Counted from the first letter of the stretch, positions 9,109 through 22,541 are shown. The stretch is DNA of 64,000 nucleotides from Paramoeba atlantica (GCA_977017575.1 CDRNVI010000105.1:36946-100945), one strand, 5' to 3'. Numbers and translations: made by a program. Notes: generated from the sequence alone by a model not told the origin.

Positions 9109-9839
9109 TTCTTAAAGTTTCCCTACTTTTGTAGACATTTCAAAAAGATGCGAAGGACCCTACTAGAGCACTTAATCATAAACAATTTTGTACATAACAA
9201 ACCCCCAGAGCCACCATCATCAAAAATAATTCTCAAGAATTTCTCCTCATTGATGCAAAACGTCTCTTTTAACGCCTTTTATTTTTGTTTTCGCATAGCC
9301 GCCCCCCTCTACCACCAATAAACGCATAAACATTTATCAGCCCCAATGCTACCAAGACCCTTCACAGACAGATTTGGAAGTTCCAAGGCCGACGTCCTCT
9401 ACCAGTTTTCGCTTTTCCAAGGCGGCACCAACGTTATGTTACCAACACGCTGCTTCGACGACTTGTATGACAACGCGGCCCACCCAAGAGGCTTAAACCG
9501 GGTAAGGGGGCCGGCTCCCTGATGGGAGGAGGGGAAGAAGAATCCAATCCAAAAAGAAGAAGAAGAGAAGAGAACCGGTTCCCTGATGGGAGCGCCCCTG
9601 GCGGCCGTCAGAGTACTGGGCCTAGTCGATTCTCAGCCCAGCCTCTTAGATCGAGGCCGCCGGGAATTATGCGATGAGCGGGTTCGAAACTTTGATCCCT
9701 GAAGGAAGAAGGAAGAAGGTTGCTCGACTAAATGATGCTTTCCAATGTAGGGAAGTTACTTCGACAAGTGCTTGTGTAGGCTCTAGTTGAATCTTTAGTG
9801 TCTCAACGAGGTTCTGCCAATCTTAAAGCAGAGATTTAA

Positions 9840-10244
9840 GCCGGGCCGAGGGGTCTGGCCTTTATTTGGGTAGCTTCTACAGAGGAAAGCGGTGTAATTG
9901 TAGTTGGAGACGGTGGGCCTTACAACCTGCAGGTTGGGGGTTATATCCCCGATATCGACAAAACGCGCAACCTGCCGGCCTCACTACAAAGGGATAGCGA
10001 CCAGGAGTGCCTTCAAGTCCCACACCCAACCCCAAATCAATCATTCCGGATTGCTCCGGATGGCCACTGGCAAGCCAGACCCTTCACAGAAAGATTTGGA
10101 AGTTCCGAGGCCGACGTCCTCTATCAGTTTCCGCTTTTCCAAGGCGGCACCAACGTGCTGTTACCAACACGCTGCGTCGACGAACTGTACGTCAACACGG
10201 CTTACCCAAGAGGTGTAAGCCGGGTAAGGGAGCTCGTTCCCTGA
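9840..10244 (+). pseudogene. Protein-like 134-codon frame, copy 3
   Basis: Open throughout. Same block B haplotype as copy 2. Confidence 0.35.
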
Positions 10245-10694
10245 GGGGAGGGTCCGGGACGGTCCTCCGAGTACTGGGCCTAGTCGGTTATTAGCCCAGC
10301 CTCTTAGAGGGAGGCCGCCAGGAATATTTCGATGAGCGGGTTTGAACTCGCCGTCTGAGCACCATGTGCTTGAAACTTTGAATTCTTGCTGCTACGCCAC
10401 CGCTCGGAAAAAGTCCGCTAGGAAGAAGGCCTCCCTCTGGAGGAACGACCCGGAACCGCAGAGCCGAACCAGGCTCCAGCGCAGCCGCCGAAAATTCATG
10501 CTGCTTACGCAAACGAGGCATGAGACACAGCCTACACGATGCAACGGGGTTGGACGCCCGTCCTGGTAGCTACGGTTGGGTACCCGTGCTCGGGCCGCAA
10601 GGCTTCGAGTGCCGTCTTGGAAGGGGGCAGCAAGACAATGAAGGTCGGTGGCTTGAGACTCTACCCTAACGGTGCAGAGCCCTCGGTGTCTTTT

Positions 10695-10730
10695 CTTCTT
10701 CTTCTTCTTCTTCTTCTTCTTCTTCTTCTT

Positions 10731-10760
<30 letters not shown>
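10695..10760 (+). repeat. (CTT)22 microsatellite, unit 3
   Basis: Uninterrupted. Same length as in unit 4. Confidence 0.97.
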
Positions 10761-10761
<1 letters not shown>

Positions 10762-10863
10762 TTCCCCAGAGTCCTGAAAGCTGGTTTGCAACTCTACTAC
10801 CGCGTTTAACGAAAAGCCTAAATTGAAATATTATAGCCAAAAATAGCCGATTTTCGGGTAAAA

Positions 10864-11564
10864 ATGGGGTCATTTTTGTGTATTTGTTTTCATTCACGAA
10901 ATCCGATATTTGCTCGTGGGAAATCACTCGTAGGCATGAATGAAAGCCTGCCGAACGTATTGGGTAAAGAATGCGACCCCAACCCCAAGAATGGCGACCT
11001 AATGTATGATGTGGACGCAAAGCTCAGGTTACTAAAATTCCATTCGTATAATATATATTTGTGCAAGGTAAAGGCGCACATTGGAAACAAATGGAATGAG
11101 GAGGCAGATGGTCTAGCACTTTTGGCATCACGAAAAGTGGCACGGGCTCCGACCCAAAAAAGGAGAAAAACAACTGCTAACTCGGAGGATAGTGAGAATT
11201 CACAACCGTCATGGTCTTTGAAAGCCTTACTCAAAAGGAAGTCCCTTGGAAATAAGCAAGCACGAGACATTCCATCATCGAAGCGCGAAGCTGAGGCGGA
11301 AGGGGTATTTCGAGGGAAGGTTGCGAGAGCTGGAGGTAATAGGAAACCGTCTAAGTAGGGAGAGAATTGATGGAATTATTTCTTTGCCAACTTAGAATGC
11401 CTTGAGGATTATTCATAGGTTATCGGAAAAATATTGTTTGTTTGTACCGTATCAGACACATATAAACTCTGAACGTGGAAGCGATAGATGAAAGCTTTCA
11501 AGGTGTAAACATTAAGTTTTTCAACCGACTTTACGTCGGTCTTTTGGATTGGATATTGGATTGG
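10864..11564 (+). mobile_element. LINE 3' end with RNase H tail, unit 3
   Basis: Frame 10864-11358; protein as in unit 2. Confidence 0.75.
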
Positions 11565-12294
11565 ACCCCAACCACACCATTCTTCCGACCCAAAAAGACC
11601 CCTTGAGGTCCGAAAAATACTTTTTCACCTATTTCAGTCGAAAATGGGTCATTTTGAGTGGCGCACCACGGCTCGAAGAAGAGATACCTTGAGAAACCAA
11701 AGGCCGAGAAAGCTAGTATAGGCCCCGAACTATCAAAATACAACAGGGGAAAGAATATTGAAAAAATATTTTCTTTGCCAGTTTTTTCGCCAAGTTGAAT
11801 TTTTTTTCAAAAACATCCGAACTTGGCGGACCCGTCCTGCGGATACGAGGGGGGGCCACCCCCGGGTAGGGGGCGGAAAATAAGCGCCAACCCCGGCTAC
11901 CCATTCTGCGGGTTTTTTTCGAAAAAAAAATTTCAAAAAAAAAAATCGTGCGGTATGCCCCCCTGTGTTCCTCTTTATATTTTCACTGTTTTTGTTCACT
12001 CTTTTTTCAATAATCGAGGGTAGAGTGGTAGTTATACAACCACCGCAATATAATAATTAAGATATCGCCCAAAGCCCCACCATGAGCGGACAAAGAACCT
12101 GCCACTCAAATGCTTGAATTAGCGCTACCCGGCTTCACATGCGATAACTGAGTTTCGTTTTGCTCGAGAACTCACGAGATACACCTTGCCAGGGGACCCT
12201 CCAGTGTGAAGTGGGTTTCAAATCTTGAACTCATCTTTTTTGATATTTTCAAAAATATTTACTCAGTCCGCTACTTTTTTAAAATAACAAATTG

Positions 12295-13053
12295 ATGAAT
12301 TTCGGGCTTCAAGTTTCCAGCCCTCCCTCATGCAAGGTATTTGTGGATGGGGTGCCAGATGTTGAAATCGAGGAAAGCGATATTTTCAAACAGAAGTTAT
12401 GCGTCACGCCAAAACATCTCCAACGATCCTCCGTAATCCTGTTTTCTTCTCTTTCTCAACCCATAGGAATTTCCACGTCGAGCGGGGACCAATTCGTGTT
12501 AGACCCGGAGGGTGGAGCCGTTAACTTTACTTGTGCGAGCATGTTGAGCATCACGTTTCACAATCTTTTAAAGAAGGAAGCAGAAAGTGTATGTAGAGAT
12601 GTTCTTGGTCTTTTTCAAGACAATTTTGTTAATCCTTCATCTGGGGCCCTTTCATACGACTACGTGAGGAACCAGATTGATCAGAAATACCTTTTTAATG
12701 TTTTGAAGTTTCAGAGAATGGTTAAAAATGCAGGCAACCCATTTTACCAATACCTTGGGAAAGACCTTTGCAGGTGGATAGTTTTGCATTCAAGTTCAAA
12801 AAAGCCCAATTTTGGATTTACACGAGGAAAAGAGTATAGTGATCTCTTAAAATTTTCTGTTAGCCAGATCATGGGGGAAGAAGTTGCGATGAGCGACCTT
12901 TATCAGCTGGTAAGGGGTGAGAAAACCTTTGATTTGCTCCTTTCTTCAAATTTTACTGTGTTGAAAAAGTTTCTTGTGAAATTTAATGCTGAGTTTCTTT
13001 GGTTTCAAGATGAGGCTTCAAAAAAGACATTAATTTCCACAAATCCCCTTTGA
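12295..13053 (+). CDS. Unrecognised 252-aa protein, copy 4
   Basis: Full length and open. The protein is identical to copy 1. Confidence 0.6.
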   Translation: MNFGLQVSSPPSCKVFVDGVPDVEIEESDIFKQKLCVTPKHLQRSSVILFSSLSQPIGISTSSGDQFVLDPEGGAVNFTCASMLSITFHNLLKKEAESVCRDVLGLFQDNFVNPSSGALSYDYVRNQIDQKYLFNVLKFQRMVKNAGNPFYQYLGKDLCRWIVLHSSSKKPNFGFTRGKEYSDLLKFSVSQIMGEEVAMSDLYQLVRGEKTFDLLLSSNFTVLKKFLVKFNAEFLWFQDEASKKTLISTNPL

Positions 13054-13784
13054 TTCTTAAAGTTTCCCTACTTTTGTAGACATTTCAAAAAGATGCGAAG
13101 GACCCTACTAGAGCACTTAATCATAAACAATTTTGTACATAACAAACCCCCAGAGCCACCATCATCAAAAATAATTCTCAAGAATTTCTCCTCATTGATG
13201 CAAAACGTCTCTTTTAACGCCTTTTATTTTTGTTTTCGCATAGCCGCCCCCCTCTACCACCAATAAACGCATAAACATTTATCAGCCCCAATGCTACCAA
13301 GACCCTTCACAGACAGATTTGGAAGTTCCAAGGCCGACGTCCTCTACCAGTTTTCGCTTTTCCAAGGCGGCACCAACGTTATGTTACCAACACGCTGCTT
13401 CGACGACTTGTATGACAACGCGGCCCACCCAAGAGGCTTAAACCGGGTAAGGGGGCCGGCTCCCTGATGGGAGGAGGGGAAGAAGAATCCAATCCAAAAA
13501 GAAGAAGAAGAGAAGAGAACCGGTTCCCTGATGGGAGCGCCCCTGGCGGCCGTCAGAGTACTGGGCCTAGTCGATTCTCAGCCCAGCCTCTTAGATCGAG
13601 GCCGCCGGGAATTATGCGATGAGCGGGTTCGAAACTTTGATCCCTGAAGGAAGAAGGAAGAAGGTTGCTCGACTAAATGATGCTTTCCAATGTAGGGAAG
13701 TTACTTCGACAAGTGCTTGTGTAGGCTCTAGTTGAATCTTTAGTGTCTCAACGAGGTTCTGCCAATCTTAAAGCAGAGATTTAA

Positions 13785-14189
13785 GCCGGGCCGAGGGGTC
13801 TGGCCTTTATTTGGGTAGCTTCTACAGAGGAAAGCGGTGTAATTGTAGTTGGAGACGGTGGGCCTTACAACCTGCAGGTTGGGGGTTATATCCCCGATAT
13901 CGACAAAACGCGCAACCTGCCGGCCTCACTACAAAGGGATAGCGACCAGGAGTGCCTTCAAGTCCCACACCCAACCCCAAATCAATCATTCCGGATTGCT
14001 CCGGATGGCCACTGGCAAGCCAGACCCTTCACAGAAAGATTTGGAAGTTCCGAGGCCGACGTCCTCTATCAGTTTCCGCTTTTCCAAGGCGGCACCAACG
14101 TGCTGTTACCAACACGCTGCGTCGACGAACTGTACGTCAACACGGCTTACCCAAGAGGTGTAAGCCGGGTAAGGGAGCTCGTTCCCTGA
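13785..14189 (+). pseudogene. Protein-like 134-codon frame, copy 4
   Basis: Open throughout. Same block B haplotype as copy 2. Confidence 0.35.
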
Positions 14190-14639
14190 GGGGAGGGTCC
14201 GGGACGGTCCTCCGAGTACTGGGCCTAGTCGGTTATTAGCCCAGCCTCTTAGAGGGAGGCCGCCAGGAATATTTCGATGAGCGGGTTTGAACTCGCCGTC
14301 TGAGCACCATGTGCTTGAAACTTTGAATTCTTGCTGCTACGCCACCGCTCGGAAAAAGTCCGCTAGGAAGAAGGCCTCCCTCTGGAGGAACGACCCGGAA
14401 CCGCAGAGCCGAACCAGGCTCCAGCGCAGCCGCCGAAAATTCATGCTGCTTACGCAAACGAGGCATGAGACACAGCCTACACGATGCAACGGGGTTGGAC
14501 GCCCGTCCTGGTAGCTACGGTTGGGTACCCGTGCTCGGGCCGCAAGGCTTCGAGTGCCGTCTTGGAAGGGGGCAGCAAGACAATGAAGGTCGGTGGCTTG
14601 AGACTCTACCCTAACGGTGCAGAGCCCTCGGTGTCTTTT

Positions 14640-14675
14640 CTTCTTCTTCTTCTTCTTCTTCTTCTTCTTCTTCTT

Positions 14676-14705
<30 letters not shown>
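14640..14705 (+). repeat. (CTT)22 microsatellite, unit 4
   Basis: Uninterrupted. Confidence 0.97.
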
Positions 14706-14706
<1 letters not shown>

Positions 14707-14808
14707 TTCCCCAGAGTCCTGAAAGCTGGTTTGCAACTCTACTACCGCGTTTAACGAAAAGCCTAAATTGAAATATTATAGCCAAAAATAGCCGATTTTC
14801 GGGTAAAA

Positions 14809-15509
14809 ATGGGGTCATTTTTGTGTATTTGTTTTCATTCACGAAATCCGATATTTGCTCGTGGGAAATCACTCGTAGGCATGAATGAAAGCCTGCCGAA
14901 CGTATTGGGTAAAGAATGCGACCCCAACCCCAAGAATGGCGACCTAATGTATGATGTGGACGCAAAGCTCAGGTTACTAAAATTCCATTCGTATAATATA
15001 TATTTGTGCAAGGTAAAGGCGCACATTGGAAACAAATGGAATGAGGAGGCAGATGGTCTAGCACTTTTGGCATCACGAAAAGTGGCACGGGCTCCGACCC
15101 AAAAAAGGAGAAAAACAACTGCTAACTCGGAGGATAGTGAGAATTCACAACCGTCATGGTCTTTGAAAGCCTTACTCAAAAGGAAGTCCCTTGGAAATAA
15201 GCAAGCACGAGACATTCCATCATCGAAGCGCGAAGCTGAGGCGGAAGGGGTATTTCGAGGGAAGGTTGCGAGAGCTGGAGGTAATAGGAAACCGTCTAAG
15301 TAGGGAGAGAATTGATGGAATTATTTCTTTGCCAACTTAGAATGCCTTGAGGATTATTCATAGGTTATCGGAAAAATATTGTTTGTTTGTACCGTATCAG
15401 ACACATATAAACTCTGAACGTGGAAGCGATAGATGAAAGCTTTCAAGGTGTAAACATTAAGTTTTTCAACCGACTTTACGTCGGTCTTTTGGATTGGATA
15501 TTGGATTGG
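14809..15509 (+). mobile_element. LINE 3' end with RNase H tail, unit 4
   Basis: Frame 14809-15303; protein as in unit 2. Confidence 0.75.
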
Positions 15510-16239
15510 ACCCCAACCACACCATTCTTCCGACCCAAAAAGACCCCTTGAGGTCCGAAAAATACTTTTTCACCTATTTCAGTCGAAAATGGGTCATTTT
15601 GAGTGGCGCACCACGGCTCGAAGAAGAGATACCTTGAGAAACCAAAGGCCGAGAAAGCTAGTATAGGCCCCGAACTATCAAAATACAACAGGGGAAAGAA
15701 TATTGAAAAAATATTTTCTTTGCCAGTTTTTTCGCCAAGTTGAATTTTTTTTCAAAAACATCCGAACTTGGCGGACCCGTCCTGCGGATACGAGGGGGGG
15801 CCACCCCCGGGTAGGGGGCGGAAAATAAGCGCCAACCCCGGCTACCCATTCTGCGGGTTTTTTTCGAAAAAAAAATTTCAAAAAAAAAAATCGTGCGGTA
15901 TGCCCCCCTGTGTTCCTCTTTATATTTTCACTGTTTTTGTTCACTCTTTTTTCAATAATCGAGGGTAGAGTGGTAGTTATACAACCACCGCAATATAATA
16001 ATTAAGATATCGCCCAAAGCCCCACCATGAGCGGACAAAGAACCTGCCACTCAAATGCTTGAATTAGCGCTACCCGGCTTCACATGCGATAACTGAGTTT
16101 CGTTTTGCTCGAGAACTCACGAGATACACCTTGCCAGGGGACCCTCCAGTGTGAAGTGGGTTTCAAATCTTGAACTCATCTTTTTTGATATTTTCAAAAA
16201 TATTTACTCAGTCCGCTACTTTTTTAAAATAACAAATTG

Positions 16240-16998
16240 ATGAATTTCGGGCTTCAAGTTTCCAGCCCTCCCTCATGCAAGGTATTTGTGGATGGGGTGC
16301 CAGATGTTGAAATCGAGGAAAGCGATATTTTCAAACAGAAGTTATGCGTCACGCCAAAACATCTCCAACGATCCTCCGTAATCCTGTTTTCTTCTCTTTC
16401 TCAAACCATAGGAATTTCCACGTCGAGCGGGGACCAATTCGTGTTAGACCCGGAGGGTGGAGCCGTTAACTTTACTTGTGCGAGCATGTTGAGCATCACG
16501 TTTCACAATCTTTTAAAGAAGGAAGCAGAAAGTGTATGTAGAGATGTTCTTGGTCTTTTTCAAGACAATTTTGTTAATCCTTCATCTGGGGCCCTTTCAT
16601 ACGACGACGTGAGGAACCAGATTGATCAGAAATACCTTTTTAATGTTTTGAAGTTTCAGAGAATGGTTAAAAATGCAGGCAACCCATTTTACCAATACCT
16701 TGGGAAAGACCTTTGCAGGTGGATAGTTTTGCATTCAAGTTCAAAAAAGCCCAATTTTGGATTTACACGAGGAAAAGAGTATAGTGATCTCTTAAAATTT
16801 TCTGTTAGCCAGATCATGGGGGAAGAAGTTGCGATGAGCGACCTTTATCAGCTGGTAAGGGGTGAGAAAACCTTTGATTTGCTCCTTTCTTCAAATTTTA
16901 CTGTGTTGAAAAGGTTTCTTGTGAAATTTAATGCTGAGTTTCTTTGGTTTCAAGATGAGGCTTCAAAAAAGACATTATTTTCCACAAATCCCCTTTGA
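16240..16998 (+). CDS. Unrecognised 252-aa protein, copy 5
   Basis: Full length and open, and the most divergent copy: Thr56, Asp123 (for Tyr), Arg225 (for Lys) and Phe247 (for Ile). All four changes alter the protein. I saw no silent change. Confidence 0.6.
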   Translation: MNFGLQVSSPPSCKVFVDGVPDVEIEESDIFKQKLCVTPKHLQRSSVILFSSLSQTIGISTSSGDQFVLDPEGGAVNFTCASMLSITFHNLLKKEAESVCRDVLGLFQDNFVNPSSGALSYDDVRNQIDQKYLFNVLKFQRMVKNAGNPFYQYLGKDLCRWIVLHSSSKKPNFGFTRGKEYSDLLKFSVSQIMGEEVAMSDLYQLVRGEKTFDLLLSSNFTVLKRFLVKFNAEFLWFQDEASKKTLFSTNPL

Positions 16999-17729
16999 TT
17001 CTTAAAGTTTCCCTACTTTTGTAGACATTTCAAAAAGATGCGAAGGACCCTAATAGAGCACTTAATCATAAACAATTTTGTACATAACAAACCCCCAGAG
17101 CCACCATCATCAAAAATAATTCTCAAGAATTTCTCCTCATTGATGCAAAACGTCTCTTTTAACGCCTTTTATTTTTGTTTTCGCATAGCCGCCCCCCTCT
17201 ACCACCAATAAACGCATAAACATTTATCAGCCCCAATGCTACCAAGACCCTTCACAGACAGATTTGGAAGTTCCAAGGCCGACGTCCTCTACCAGTTTTC
17301 GCTTTTCCAAGGCGGCACCAACGTTATGTTACCAACACGCTGCTTCGACGACTTGTATGACAACGCGGCCCACCCAAGAGGCTTAAACCGGGTAAGGGGG
17401 CCGGCTCCCTGATGGGAGGAGGGGAAGAAGAATCCAATCCAAAAAGAAGAAGAAGAGAAGAGAACCGGTTCCCTGATGGGAGCGCCCCTGGCGGCCGTCA
17501 GAGTACTGGGCCTAGTCGATTCTCAGCCCAGCCTCTTAGATCGAGGCCGCCGGGAATTATGCGATGAGCGGGTTCGAAACTTTGATCCCTGAAGGAAGAA
17601 GGAAGAAGGTTGCTCGACTAAATGATGCTTTCCAATGTAGGGAAGTTACTTCGACAAGTGCTTGTGTAGGCTCTAGTTGAATCTTTAGTGTCTCAACGAG
17701 GTTCTGCCAATCTTAAAGCAGAGATTTAA

Positions 17730-18134
17730 GCCGGGCCGAGGGGTCTGGCCTTTATTTGGGTAGCTTCTACAGAGGAAAGCGGTGTAATTGTAGTTGGAGA
17801 CGGTGGGCCTTACAACCTGCAGGTTGGGGGTTATATCCCCGATATCGACAAAACGCGCAACCTGCCGGCCTCACTACAAAGGGATAGCGACCAGGAGTGC
17901 CTTCAAGTCCCACACCCAACCCCAAATCAATCATTCCGGATTGCTCCGGATGGCCACTGGCAAGCCAGACCCTTCACAGAAAGATTTGGAAGTTCCGAGG
18001 CCGACGTCCTCTATCAGTTTCCGCTTTTCCAAGGCGGCACCAACGTGCTGTTACCAACACGCTGCGTCGACGAACTGTACGTCAACACGGCTTACCCAAG
18101 AGGTGTAAGCCGGGTAAGGGAGCTCGTTCCCTGA
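17730..18134 (+). pseudogene. Protein-like 134-codon frame, copy 5
   Basis: Open throughout. Last copy with the ACG Thr42 codon. Confidence 0.35.
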
Positions 18135-18584
18135 GGGGAGGGTCCGGGACGGTCCTCCGAGTACTGGGCCTAGTCGGTTATTAGCCCAGCCTCTTAGAGG
18201 GAGGCCGCCAGGAATATTTCGATGAGCGGGTTTGAACTCGCCGTCTGAGCACCATGTGCTTGAAACTTTGAATTCTTGCTGCTACGCAACCGCTCGGAAA
18301 AAGTCCGCTAGGAAGAAGGCCTCCCTCTGGAGGAACGACCCGGAACCGCAGAGCCGAACCAGGCTCCAGCGCAGCCGCCGAAAATTCATGCTGCTTACGC
18401 AAACGAGGCATGAGACACAGCCTACACGATGCAACGGGGTTGGACGCCCGTCCTGGTAGCTACGGTTGGGTACCCGTGCTCGGGCCGCAAGGCTTCGAGT
18501 GCCGTCTTGGAAGGGGGCAGCAAGACAATGAAGGTCGGTGGCTTGAGACTCTACCCTAACGGTGCAGAGCCCTCGGTGTCTTTT

Positions 18585-18632
18585 CTTCTTCTTCTTCTTC
18601 TTCTTCTTCTTCTTCTTCTTCTTCTTCTTCTT

Positions 18633-18662
<30 letters not shown>
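18585..18662 (+). repeat. (CTT)26 microsatellite, unit 5
   Basis: Uninterrupted. Confidence 0.97.
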
Positions 18663-18663
<1 letters not shown>

Positions 18664-18765
18664 TTCCCCAGAGTCCTGAAAGCTGGTTTGCAACTCTACT
18701 ACCGCGTTTAACGAAAAGCCTAAATTGAAATATTATAGCCAAAAATAGCCGATTTTCGGGTAAAA

Positions 18766-19466
18766 ATGGGGTCATTTTTGTGTATTTGTTTTCATTCACG
18801 AAATCCGATATTTGCTCGTGGGAAATCACTCGTAGGCATGAATGAAAGCCTGCCGAACGTATTGGGTAAAGAATGCGACCCCAACCCCAAGAATGGCGAC
18901 CTAATGTATGATGTGGACGCAAAGCTCAGGTTACTAAAATTCCATTCGTATAATATATATTTGTGCAAGGTAAAGGCGCACATTGGAAACAAATGGAATG
19001 AGGAGGCAGATGGTCTAGCACTTTTGGCATCACGAAAAGTGGCACGGGCTCCGACCCAAAAAAGGAGAAAAACAACTGCTAACTCGGAGGATAGTGAGAA
19101 TTCACAACCGTCATGGTCTTTGAAAGCCTTACTCAAAAGGAAGTCCCTTGGAAATAAGCAAGCACGAGACATTCCATCATCGAAGCGCGAAGCTGAGGCG
19201 GAAGGGGTATTTCGAGGGAAGGTTGCGAGAGCTGGAGGTAATAGGAAACCGTCTAAGTAGGGAGAGAATTGATGGAATTATTTCTTTGCCAACTTAGAAT
19301 GCCTTGAGGATTATTCATAGGTTATCGGAAAAATATTGTTTGTTTGTACCGTATCAGACACATATAAACTCTGAACGTGGAAGCGATAGATGAAAGCTTT
19401 CAAGGTGTAAACATTAAGTTTTTCAACCGACTTTACGTCGGTCTTTTGGATTGGATATTGGATTGG
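18766..19466 (+). mobile_element. LINE 3' end with RNase H tail, unit 5
   Basis: Frame 18766-19260; protein as in unit 2. Confidence 0.75.
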
Positions 19467-20196
19467 ACCCCAACCACACCATTCTTCCGACCCAAAAAGA
19501 CCCCTTGAGGTCCGAAAAATACTTTTTCACCTATTTCAGTCGAAAATGGGTCATTTTGAGTGGCGCACCACGGCTCGAAGAAGAGATACCTTGAGAAACC
19601 AAAGGCCGAGAAAGCTAGTATAGGCCCCGAACTATCAAAATACAACAGGGGAAAGAATATTGAAAAAATATTTTCTTTGCCAGTTTTTTCGCCAAGTTGA
19701 ATTTTTTTTCAAAAACATCCGAACTTGGCGGACCCGTCCTGCGGATACGAGGGGGGGCCACCCCCGGGTAGGGGGCGGAAAATAAGCGCCAACCCCGGCT
19801 ACCCATTCTGCGGGTTTTTTTCGAAAAAAAAATTTCAAAAAAAAAAATCGTGCGGTATGCCCCCCTGTGTTCCTCTTTATATTTTCACTGTTTTTGTTCA
19901 CTCTTTTTTCAATAATCGAGGGTAGAGTGGTAGTTATACAACCACCGCAATATAATAATTAAGATATCGCCCAAAGCCCCACCATGAGCGGACAAAGAAC
20001 CTGCCACTCAAATGCTTGAATTAGCGCTACCCGGCTTCACATGCGATAACTGAGTTTCGTTTTGCTCGAGAACTCACGAGATACACCTTGCCAGGGGACC
20101 CTCCAGTGTGAAGTGGGTTTCAAATCTTGAACTCATCTTTTTTGATATTTTCAAAAATATTTACTCAGTCCGCTACTTTTTTAAAATAACAAATTG

Positions 20197-20955
20197 ATGA
20201 ATTTCGGGCTTCAAGTTTCCAGCCCTCCCTCATGCAAGGTATTTGTGGATGGGGTGCCAGATGTTGAAATCGAGGAAAGCGATATTTTCAAACAGAAGTT
20301 ATGCGTCACGCCAAAACATCTCCAACGATCCTCCGTAATCCTGTTTTCTTCTCTTTCTCAAACCATAGGAATTTCCACGTCGAGCGGGGACCAATTCGTG
20401 TTAGACCCGGAGGGTGGAGCCGTTAACTTTACTTGTGCGAGCATGTTGAGCATCACGTTTCACAATCTTTTAAAGAAGGAAGCAGAAAGTGTATGTAGAG
20501 ATGTTCTTGGTCTTTTTCAAGACAATTTTGTTAATCCTTCATCTGGGGCCCTTTCATACGACTACGTGAGGAACCAGATTGATCAGAAATACCTTTTTAA
20601 TGTTTTGAAGTTTCAGAGAATGGTTAAAAATGCAGGCAACCCATTTTACCAATACCTTGGGAAAGACCTTTGCAGGTGGATAGTTTTGCATTCAAGTTCA
20701 AAAAAGCCCAATTTTGGATTTACACGAGGAAAAGAGTATAGTGATCTCTTAAAATTTTCTGTTAGCCAGATCATGGGGGAAGAAGTTGCGATGAGCGACC
20801 TTTATCAGCTGGTAAGGGGTGAGAAAACCTTTGATTTGCTCCTTTCTTCAAATTTTACTGTGTTGAAAAAGTTTCTTGTGAAATTTAATGCTGAGTTTCT
20901 TTGGTTTCAAGATGAGGCTTCAAAAAAGACATTAATTTCCACAAATCCCCTTTGA
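20197..20955 (+). CDS. Unrecognised 252-aa protein, copy 6
   Basis: Full length and open. Only Thr56 differs from copy 1. Confidence 0.6.
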   Translation: MNFGLQVSSPPSCKVFVDGVPDVEIEESDIFKQKLCVTPKHLQRSSVILFSSLSQTIGISTSSGDQFVLDPEGGAVNFTCASMLSITFHNLLKKEAESVCRDVLGLFQDNFVNPSSGALSYDYVRNQIDQKYLFNVLKFQRMVKNAGNPFYQYLGKDLCRWIVLHSSSKKPNFGFTRGKEYSDLLKFSVSQIMGEEVAMSDLYQLVRGEKTFDLLLSSNFTVLKKFLVKFNAEFLWFQDEASKKTLISTNPL

Positions 20956-21686
20956 TTCTTAAAGTTTCCCTACTTTTGTAGACATTTCAAAAAGATGCGA
21001 AGGACCCTACTAGAGAACTTAATCATAAACAATTTTGTACATAACAAACCCCCAGAGCCACCATCATCAAAAATAATTCTCAAGAATTTCTCCTCATTGA
21101 TGCAAAACGTCTCTTTTAACGCCTTTTATTTTTGTTTTCGCATAGCCGCCCCCCTCTACCACCAATAAACGCATAAACATTTATCAGCCCCAATGCTACC
21201 AAGACCCTTCACAGACAGATTTGGAAGTTCCAAGGCCGACGTCCTCTACCAGTTTTCGCTTTTCCAAGGCGGCACCAACGTTATGTTACCAACACGCTGC
21301 TTCGACGACTTGTATGACAACGCGGCCCACCCAAGAGGCTTAAACCGGGTAAGGGGGCCGGCTCCCTGATGGGAGGAGGGGAAGAAGAATCCAATCCAAA
21401 AAGAAGAAGAAGAGAAGAGAACCGGTTCCCTGATGGGAGCGCCCCTGGCGGCCGTCAGAGTACTGGGCCTAGTCGATTCTCAGCCCAGCCTCTTAGATCG
21501 AGGCCGCCGGGAATTATGCGATGAGCGGGTTCGAAACTTTGATCCCTGAAGGAAGAAGGAAGAAGGTTGCTCGACTAAATGATGCTTTCCAATGTAGGGA
21601 AGTTACTTCGACAAGTGCTTGTGTAGGCTCTAGTTGAATCTTTAGTGTCTCAACGAGGTTCTGCCAATCTTAAAGCAGAGATTTAA

Positions 21687-22091
21687 GCCGGGCCGAGGGG
21701 TCTGGCCTTTATTTGGGTAGCTTCTACAGAGGAAAGCGGTGTAATTGTAGTTGGAGACGGTGGGCCTTACAACCTGCAGGTTGGGGGTTATATTCCCGAT
21801 ATCGACAAAACTCGCAACCTGCCGGCCTCACTACAAAGGGAAAGCGACCAGGAGTGCCTTCAAGTCCCACACCCAACCCCAAATCAATCATTCCGGATTG
21901 CTCCGGATGGCCACTGGCAAGCCAGACCCTTCACAGAAAGATTTGGAAGTTCCGAGGCCGACGTCCTCTATCAGTTTCCGCTTTTCCAAGGCGGCACCAA
22001 CGTGCTGTTACCAACACGCTGCGTCGACGAACTGTACGTCAACACGGCTTACCCAAGAGGTGTAAGCCGGGTAAGGGAGCTCGTTCCCTGA
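21687..22091 (+). pseudogene. Protein-like 134-codon frame, copy 6
   Basis: Open throughout. First copy with ATT at Ile36 and Glu52, the pattern of copies 6-15. Confidence 0.35.
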
Positions 22092-22541
22092 GGGGAGGGT
22101 CCGGGACGGTCCTCCGAGTACTGGGCCTAGTCGGTTATTAGCCCAGCCTCTTAGAGGGAGGCCGCCAGGAATATTTCGATGAGCGGGTTTGAACTCGCCG
22201 TCTGAGCACCATGTGCTTGAAACTTTGAATTCTTGCTGCTACGCAACCGCTCGGAAAAAGTCCGCTAGGAAGAAGGCCTCCCTCTGGAGGAACGACCCGG
22301 AACCGCAGAGCCGAACCAGGCTCCAGCGCAGCCGCCGAAAATTCATGCTGCTTACGCAAACGAGGCATGAGACACAGCCTACACGATGCAACGGGGTTGG
22401 ACGCCCGTCCTGGTAGCTACGGTTGGGTACCCGTGCTCGGGCCGCAAGGCTTCGAGTGCCGTCTTGGAAGGGGGCAGCAAGACAATGAAGGTCGGTGGCT
22501 TGAGACTCTACCCTAACGGTGCAGAGCCCTCGGTGTCTTTT

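Larger units (their letters stand above)
7930..11874 (+). repeat. Array unit 3
   Basis: 3,945 bp, 22 CTT triplets. It has Thr56 in the 252-codon frame. It matches unit 4 in length and in most markers. Confidence 0.95.
11875..15819 (+). repeat. Array unit 4
   Basis: 3,945 bp, 22 CTT triplets. The only difference from unit 3 that I noticed is Pro56 in the 252-codon frame, so these two are among the closest neighbours. Confidence 0.95.
15820..19776 (+). repeat. Array unit 5
   Basis: 3,957 bp, 26 CTT triplets. This is the most changed 252-codon frame (Thr56, Asp123, Arg225, Phe247), followed by CCTAATAGAG. The last three of these five differences (Arg225, Phe247, TAATAG) recur in unit 8. Confidence 0.95.
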